Source: Russula earlei (lineage: Eukaryota; Basidiomycota; Agaricomycetes; Russulales; Russulaceae). From it: a DNA stretch of 10,826 nucleotides. The notes under the pieces are model-generated. The model ran no database searches. It was not told where the DNA came from and was given only the letters and a program-made list of their open reading frames with translations. The stretch spans positions 1 to 10,826 of the forward strand of contig JAGFNK010001330.1 in the NCBI GenBank assembly GCA_025769875.1. Direction: 5' to 3'. How positions within the stretch are numbered: the stretch's first letter is position 1; every line of letters begins with the position of its first letter. Below are positions 7,775 to 10,826 of this stretch, piece after piece. The position numbers and the translations under genes are program-made.

Positions 7775-8263
7775 GGGATGCATGAAAATGATGCAAAGGT
7801 CCTGCTGGACCAACAATATTTTAAAATTAGAGAAACCTGATCATCCACAATGGAACCCATAGGAGACTTTGAACTAAGAAAACAACTGCGTTCCAGCAAA
7901 GACTATGACCCGGAGGTCAAAGGGGCCTTAGAAACCATCCTGAAGAATGGCCCCTGTCGCCTTACAAAAGGCTTGCAAGACTGGAACTTAGAAGATGGAC
8001 TGATTCTCTTCAAAGGAAAAGTCTATGTCCCAAGGTTGGACGAGCTAAGGCGTATGGTCCTCAAAGTACACCACAATTCCTTAGCCACGGGCCACCCAGG
8101 TCAATGGAAGACCTATGAACTAATAAGCCATAACTATTGGTGGCCAGGAATGTTAACATTTGTCAAGAGCTATGTAGATGGTTGTGCTATATGTCAGAGC
8201 ACAAAGAATCGCCCAACAACAACCGTACCCCTAGTCCCTATCACCCCTGTGGGCAAGATATGA
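7775..8263 (+). pseudogene. pol: Integrase N-terminal zinc-binding part of Pol
   Basis: In the same frame as RNase H. The first 21 codons after TAG 7772 (HENDAKVLLDQQYFKIRET) match the usual RNase H-integrase linker, then TGA at 7838-7840 breaks it. From 7850 the frame runs on through GKVYVPRLDELRRMVLKVHH and the H2C2 zinc domain: HHNSLATGHPG, YWWPGM and CAIC. It ends at TGA 8261-8263 between GKI and NSITMDF, where relatives carry tryptophan, so TGG to TGA is the likely lesion. This domain helps integrase multimerise. The ATG at 7850 is internal to the ancestral protein and probably not a real start. Confidence 0.8.
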
Positions 8264-9145
8264 AACAGCATCACCATGGACTTCATTGTCGACCTACCCC
8301 TCTCTCAAGGGTATGACAGCCTACTAGTAGTGGTGGACCGCTTTAGCAAAGCTGCCATCATCTCCCCATGTCACAAGACTATCAACGCAGAAGATACTGC
8401 CTCCCTAATCATGAACAACGTGTGGAGACGAGTAGGGTTGCCAACTCAAATCATCTCCGACCGAGGTCCCCAGTTTTCAGCAAAAGTTACCCAAGAACTA
8501 TGGAGGAAACTAAATGTTAAGTCCTCCCTTAGCACGGCATACCACCCCCAATCAGATGGGGAAACAGAAAGAGTCAACCAGGAACTAGAACAGTATTTGA
8601 GAATCTTCTGTAACCACCAACAGGATAACTGGGCCAAACTAGTCCCATTCATGGAGTTTGCTCATAATGCACGCACCCATAGCGCAACCCACAAAGCCCC
8701 CTTTGAAATATGGTATGGCTTCAATCCAACATTTGCCCCCCCTTTTAGATTCAATACCAAGTTCCCTTCTGTCCTGGAATGCCTGCAACAGCTAGATCTA
8801 CTTAGAGAGGAGGTCGCAGCCTCCCTCCAGAATGCCGCAGCACTGATGGGACAGCCCAGCTCCCACTTCCCCAAGTATCAGTTTAAGACAGGAGACTTAG
8901 TCTGGCTAGAAGCCACTAATCTGAGGACAACACACCCAAAAGCCAAGATAGCCCCTCAACGATATGGACCCTTCAAGGTTGTCACCTCATACCCAGTCAA
9001 CGTATGCCTAGAACTACCAAAGACATGGAGGATACACCCAGTCTTTCATAACTCCCTGATCAAACCGTACAAAGAGACCACTGCCCACGGTCCAAACTTC
9101 AAACAACCCCCTGCCTACTATAGTGGAAGGAGAGGAACAGTATGA
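8264..9145 (+). pseudogene. pol: Integrase catalytic core and C-terminal GPY/F-type module
   Basis: Same frame as the zinc domain. The DDE triad is intact: aspartate in ITMDFIVDLP (8279-8281), aspartate in IISDRGPQF (8459-8461) and glutamate in SDGETERVNQELEQ (8567-8569). FNARTHSATH-type sequence and PFEIWYG follow, then the GPF module QRYGPFKVV and HPVFHNSLIKPY at about 8958-9070, which joins core and chromodomain. The protein would insert element cDNA into host DNA in the nucleus. In this frame it ends at TGA 9143-9145, after a frame change near 9107-9113. Chromodomain sequence continues in the next frame, so the stop is an artefact of that indel. Confidence 0.85.
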
Positions 9146-9353
9146 AGTGGACAAGGTCCTAGCATCCAGACATTCCCCTAACCGTAGAGGCATTCAATAC
9201 CTAGTACAATGGAAAGGGTACCCTGCGGCAGAGAACACTTGGGAGCCCGCGTCCAACCTAATCAAAGCCAAAGAGGCTGTAAAGGCCTTTCACCGACAGT
9301 ACCCAACAATGCCCAAGCCTAATAACATAGTTGCAGGAGCAACTAGGTCATAA
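9114..9353 (+). pseudogene. pol: Integrase C-terminal chromodomain
   Basis: Reads PTIVEGEEQYEVDKVLASRH, then GIQYLVQWKGYPAAENTWEP and a helical end KAKEAVKAFHRQYP, to TAA 9351-9353. This is a complete chromodomain with the usual aromatic positions (Y in EQYEV, W in QWKGY, W in NTWEP), suited to binding methylated histone H3 and guiding insertion to silent chromatin. It is one frame ahead of the integrase core; an extra base or two missing bases near 9107-9113 explains the split. GTG at 9123 is not a plausible eukaryotic start, so without repair it would not be translated. Confidence 0.85.
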
Positions 9354-9361
9354 AGAGGGGA
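9352..9361 (+). promoter_or_regulatory. Polypurine tract
   Basis: AAAGAGGGGA overlaps the end of the chromodomain frame and lies five bases before the LTR start TGTCATGA. This is the position where RNase H-resistant RNA primes plus-strand DNA synthesis. Confidence 0.7.
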
Positions 9362-9365
9362 TGAA

Positions 9366-9698
9366 TGTCATGAACCATTCTTCAGAGAGGGCCCTTGAAG
9401 GACCCTTCCTTATAGGAGGAAACCCAGCCTCTATGGTGTCACCCTGTTCACATGAGCAAAAGGGGTGAGTAGAGGTGTCCACAATATCATGCGCGCATTG
9501 TCATGCGAGTGATTCTCAGCACAATCGACATACAGCAAGCCCCACTTAATGGCAACCCTTCTAGCAATAAAGGACAGTATTAGGGCCCTCCTAGGGACCC
9601 TTTAGGACAACTCTAGGTGCTCTACGATAGGTACTAACCTAGTATCAAAGTGTTGGATATACAATCTGTCATATAGATAATCCACTTCACTGTACCCA
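9366..9698 (+). repeat. 3' LTR (start firm, end uncertain)
   Basis: TGTCATGAACC follows the polypurine tract, the usual start of fungal gypsy LTRs. The right end is not fixed because no second copy is visible. One possibility is CA at 9697-9698, giving 333 nt and placing the end one base before the tRNA-like sequence. Another is an LTR running on to about 10340. It contains the 10-nt palindrome ATGCGCGCAT (9489-9498) and AATAAA at 9566-9571. Confidence 0.5.
9566..9571 (+). promoter_or_regulatory. Polyadenylation signal candidate
   Basis: AATAAA about 200 nt into the 3' LTR, where the element transcript would be expected to end. Support is by sequence and position only. Confidence 0.35.
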
Positions 9699-9699
9699 A

Positions 9700-9772
9700 G
9701 GCTAGGTAGCTCAGTGGTTAGAGCACCTGGTATATATCCGGGAGGTCCTGGGTTCAATCCCCAGTCTGGCCA
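9700..9772 (+). tRNA. tRNA-like cloverleaf, Ile(UAU)-like, possible pseudogene
   Basis: The 73 nt fold into a full cloverleaf. The acceptor stem is 9700-9706 with 9765-9771 (two G-U pairs) and discriminator A 9772. The D arm is 9709-9724, the anticodon stem 9726-9730 with 9738-9742 (one G-U), the variable loop AGGTC, and the T arm 9748-9764 with loop TTCAATC. A box (TAGCTCAGTGG) and B box (GGTTCAATCCC) for RNA polymerase III are both good. The anticodon loop is TATATAT, which would put UAU at 34-36, but base 33 is A instead of the near-universal U. TTTT follows directly. It may be a tRNA-Ile pseudogene, an aberrant tRNA, or the head of a tRNA-derived SINE. Confidence 0.6.
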
Positions 9773-9776
9773 TTTT
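9773..9776 (+). terminator. RNA polymerase III terminator
   Basis: TTTT starts on the base after the tRNA-like discriminator, the normal place for a Pol III stop. Confidence 0.5.
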
Positions 9777-9824
9777 CTTAATTGCACCAGGATATAAGGG
9801 AATCATGTGAGCGCATGTCAACCC

Positions 9825-9919
9825 CCTCCTCTGAGGTCCCCAGGTTGGGTCACATAGTGTTGAACCCACAAGTCGGACCCAAGAGGGTGGCAATGACTAA
9901 GCACCTCCTCTGAGGTCCC
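9825..9919. repeat. 16-nt direct repeat pair
   Basis: CCTCCTCTGAGGTCCC occurs at 9825-9840 and 9904-9919, 79 nt apart. The unit contains the small inverted repeat CCTC-TGAGG. It could flank a short insertion or be the remains of a tandem duplication; the 63 nt between shows no gene. Confidence 0.6.
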
Positions 9920-10417
9920 TCTATCTGTGGTTGCATTTCACAACAGAAGAGGAACACAAGGGTTCCCTGAGGTGTACTCAAGTCAAGCAGAGTATAGGCC
10001 AGCACAATGAGTTGTGATTTGAGAGAGGATACAGGGCAAGGGATGCAACAGGAAATGGGACAAAGCTAAGCTTGGGGTATTCCCCAGCTTCTACAGGCAC
10101 TTAAATACTGTATGTAGCGAGGCTGTACAGTACTATATGTGGAACAATAGATAAAAGTGAGCCAATAGCAAAAGGGACTCAACAATAGATAAAACAATAG
10201 ATGAAACACAATGAGTGAAACAATAAGGACCATCAGCATCAAGGGATGAAACAGTAACCAAGGGGATGGGGGTGAAAGTAAAGAACAATAAGGAGTAGTT
10301 TAGGGACGAACCAAAAGAGGGGTAGATCACAACACAGACTGTCCATTTGTTTACGGCACTCTCTATTCCTGGGAAACTCCTTTAGGACCGTCCCCTTGTG
10401 TCACTCTGGCCTCTCTT
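9920..10417. other. Non-coding stretch with short repeats
   Basis: No supportable gene. It contains a 7-bp inverted repeat, TACTGTA (10106-10112) with TACAGTA (10126-10132), just after an AT-rich CTTAAATA that could be a weak TATA box. ACAATAGAT(A/G)AAA occurs three times, at 10144-10156, 10182-10194 and 10194-10206. The A-rich composition resembles the end of an LTR, so this may be part of a long 3' LTR or of another element's leader. Confidence 0.4.
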
Positions 10418-10825
10418 CTATGGAACTACCCATTGCTCCCAGTAACCATACCTCTCTGGTACCTGATACTGCTGTGGACCCTCCTCCTTGCCCACACCGT
10501 TCTTGACATCTACCGACTCATCTTTGAGCTTATCCCTCGCTCTTGAACTGGATTGTTCATCAGTGAGTCTTGACAGATTCCATAGATTAAAATCCTGGAT
10601 GAAGTACTTTATCTTCTTTCTGTCTCCTTTGAAGACTTCAGGAGGGTCTCCTTTCAGAGATCCATTGCCTCCATGGGGGCCTGGTGCCAGTTGGGGTGCC
10701 AGGTTCACTCCTGGTCCTACAGGGGGTGCTGCAGGTGGTCCTCCTCCTGGAGGGCCTCCTCCCAGTGGGCCTCCTCCTGGGGCTGGTTGGCCTGCAGGTC
10801 CAAAAGGGACTCCTCCACCTCCAGG
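10418..10825 (-). CDS. Partial gag-like protein, minus strand, open at window edge
   Basis: The minus-strand frame is open from the right edge to TAG at 10418-10420, 135 codons, with its N-terminus outside the window. The first 45 residues are a Gly/Pro-rich tract (GGGPP and GPP repeats), then PPEVFKGDRKK and YFIQDFNLW, the start of a retrotransposon capsid domain, then SRLTDEQSSSRARDKLKDES and an ending at WVVP. The usual capsid domain is much longer, so the protein is cut short or frameshifted at its C-terminal side. The GTG at 10706-10708 encodes an internal valine, not a start. A broken copy of the last part lies at 22-158. It belongs to a second, oppositely oriented element family. Confidence 0.55.
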   Translation of the reverse strand, partial: PGGGGVPFGPAGQPAPGGGPLGGGPPGGGPPAAPPVGPGVNLAPQLAPGPHGGNGSLKGDPPEVFKGDRKKIKYFIQDFNLWNLSRLTDEQSSSRARDKLKDESVDVKNGVGKEEGPQQYQVPERYGYWEQWVVP

Positions 10826-10826
10826 T

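Larger units (their letters stand above)
2938..9698 (+). mobile_element. Ty3/gypsy chromovirus-type LTR retrotransposon, decayed
   Basis: The order gag, protease, RT, RNase H, integrase, chromodomain, followed by a polypurine tract and a TGTCA LTR start, is that of a Ty3/gypsy (Metaviridae) chromovirus. Gag is intact, while Pol carries five stops and two frame changes, so the copy is not autonomous. The 5' limit is taken at the PBS-like site and the 3' limit at a possible LTR end just before the tRNA-like sequence; both are tentative. Matching LTRs are not visible, so target-site duplications could not be checked. Confidence 0.85.

Noticed and set aside
6318..8263. TGA read as tryptophan (altered genetic code), since the TGA at 8261 sits where relatives have Trp
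   Set aside because: The TGA at 7262 sits at an arginine position, TGG is used freely for Trp throughout, and frameshifts are also present. Decay explains all of it.
9123..9125. GTG/TTG starts for pol segments (5631, 6351, 7268, 9123)
   Set aside because: Eukaryotic translation rarely uses these, and each segment is better explained as an internal piece of one broken Pol polyprotein.
9602..9893. Two minus-strand frames with GLNPGP...ALTTELP and GIEPRTSRIYTRCSNH
   Set aside because: These are well-known spurious translations of tRNA-like sequence; both arise from the B-box side of the cloverleaf.
10144..10206. CRISPR-like spaced repeats
   Set aside because: Units are short, unevenly spaced and partly overlapping, and the DNA is eukaryotic.
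10133..10330. 65-codon minus-strand frame with hydrophobic residues
   Set aside because: It is the complement of A-rich repeats (ACAATAGAT), giving Leu/Phe/Ser-rich translation by composition.

Overview
The window reads as repeat-rich eukaryotic (probably fungal, most likely basidiomycete) DNA. The centre is a decayed Ty3/gypsy LTR retrotransposon of the chromodomain-bearing (chromovirus) class, with fragments of related elements on both sides. No ordinary host protein gene is recognisable. The fungal assignment is an inference from the style of the gag/pol proteins, the IN-chromodomain layout and a possible 53-nt intron; no marker gene fixes the species.

Layout. 1-2111: a minus-strand gag-like scrap (22-158), then a plus-strand decayed coding track (573-1634 in one frame with two stops, continuing in another frame to 1878). 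A 14-nt PBS-like word lies at 493-506. 2112-2937: non-coding, with TGTT...AACA ends, a TATA box, a dense cluster of palindromes and a PBS-like site directly after it; a candidate 5' LTR. 2948-3867: decayed coding DNA whose last part is a tandem duplication of a short Cys/His module (CKDPYC.WH..WH), in the same frame as the gag gene that follows.

3868-5634: an intact 588-residue Gag with an Ala/Pro-rich linker, capsid-like core and CCHC knuckle. 5598-9353: Pol in the order protease, reverse transcriptase, RNase H, integrase, chromodomain. Pol lies in frame -1 relative to gag, beginning at a T-TTT-TGA site on the gag stop. Five in-frame stops (6318, 7262, 7772, 7838, 8261) and two frame changes (about 7215 and about 9110) break it. 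A polypurine tract (9352-9361) and a TGTCATGA LTR start (9366) close the element.

9700-9772: a complete tRNA-like cloverleaf followed by TTTT. 9777-10417: non-coding DNA with short repeats. 10418 to the right edge: an open minus-strand gag-like reading frame, homologous to the scrap at 22-158.

How it fits together: Gag would form the particle, and Pol, made by -1 frameshifting, would mature the proteins, copy the RNA and integrate the DNA, with the chromodomain steering integration to chromatin. As it stands Pol cannot be made, so this copy is non-autonomous. The most unusual part is the region upstream of gag, where a duplicated module shows synonymous divergence between copies, the mark of past selection on a protein I do not recognise.
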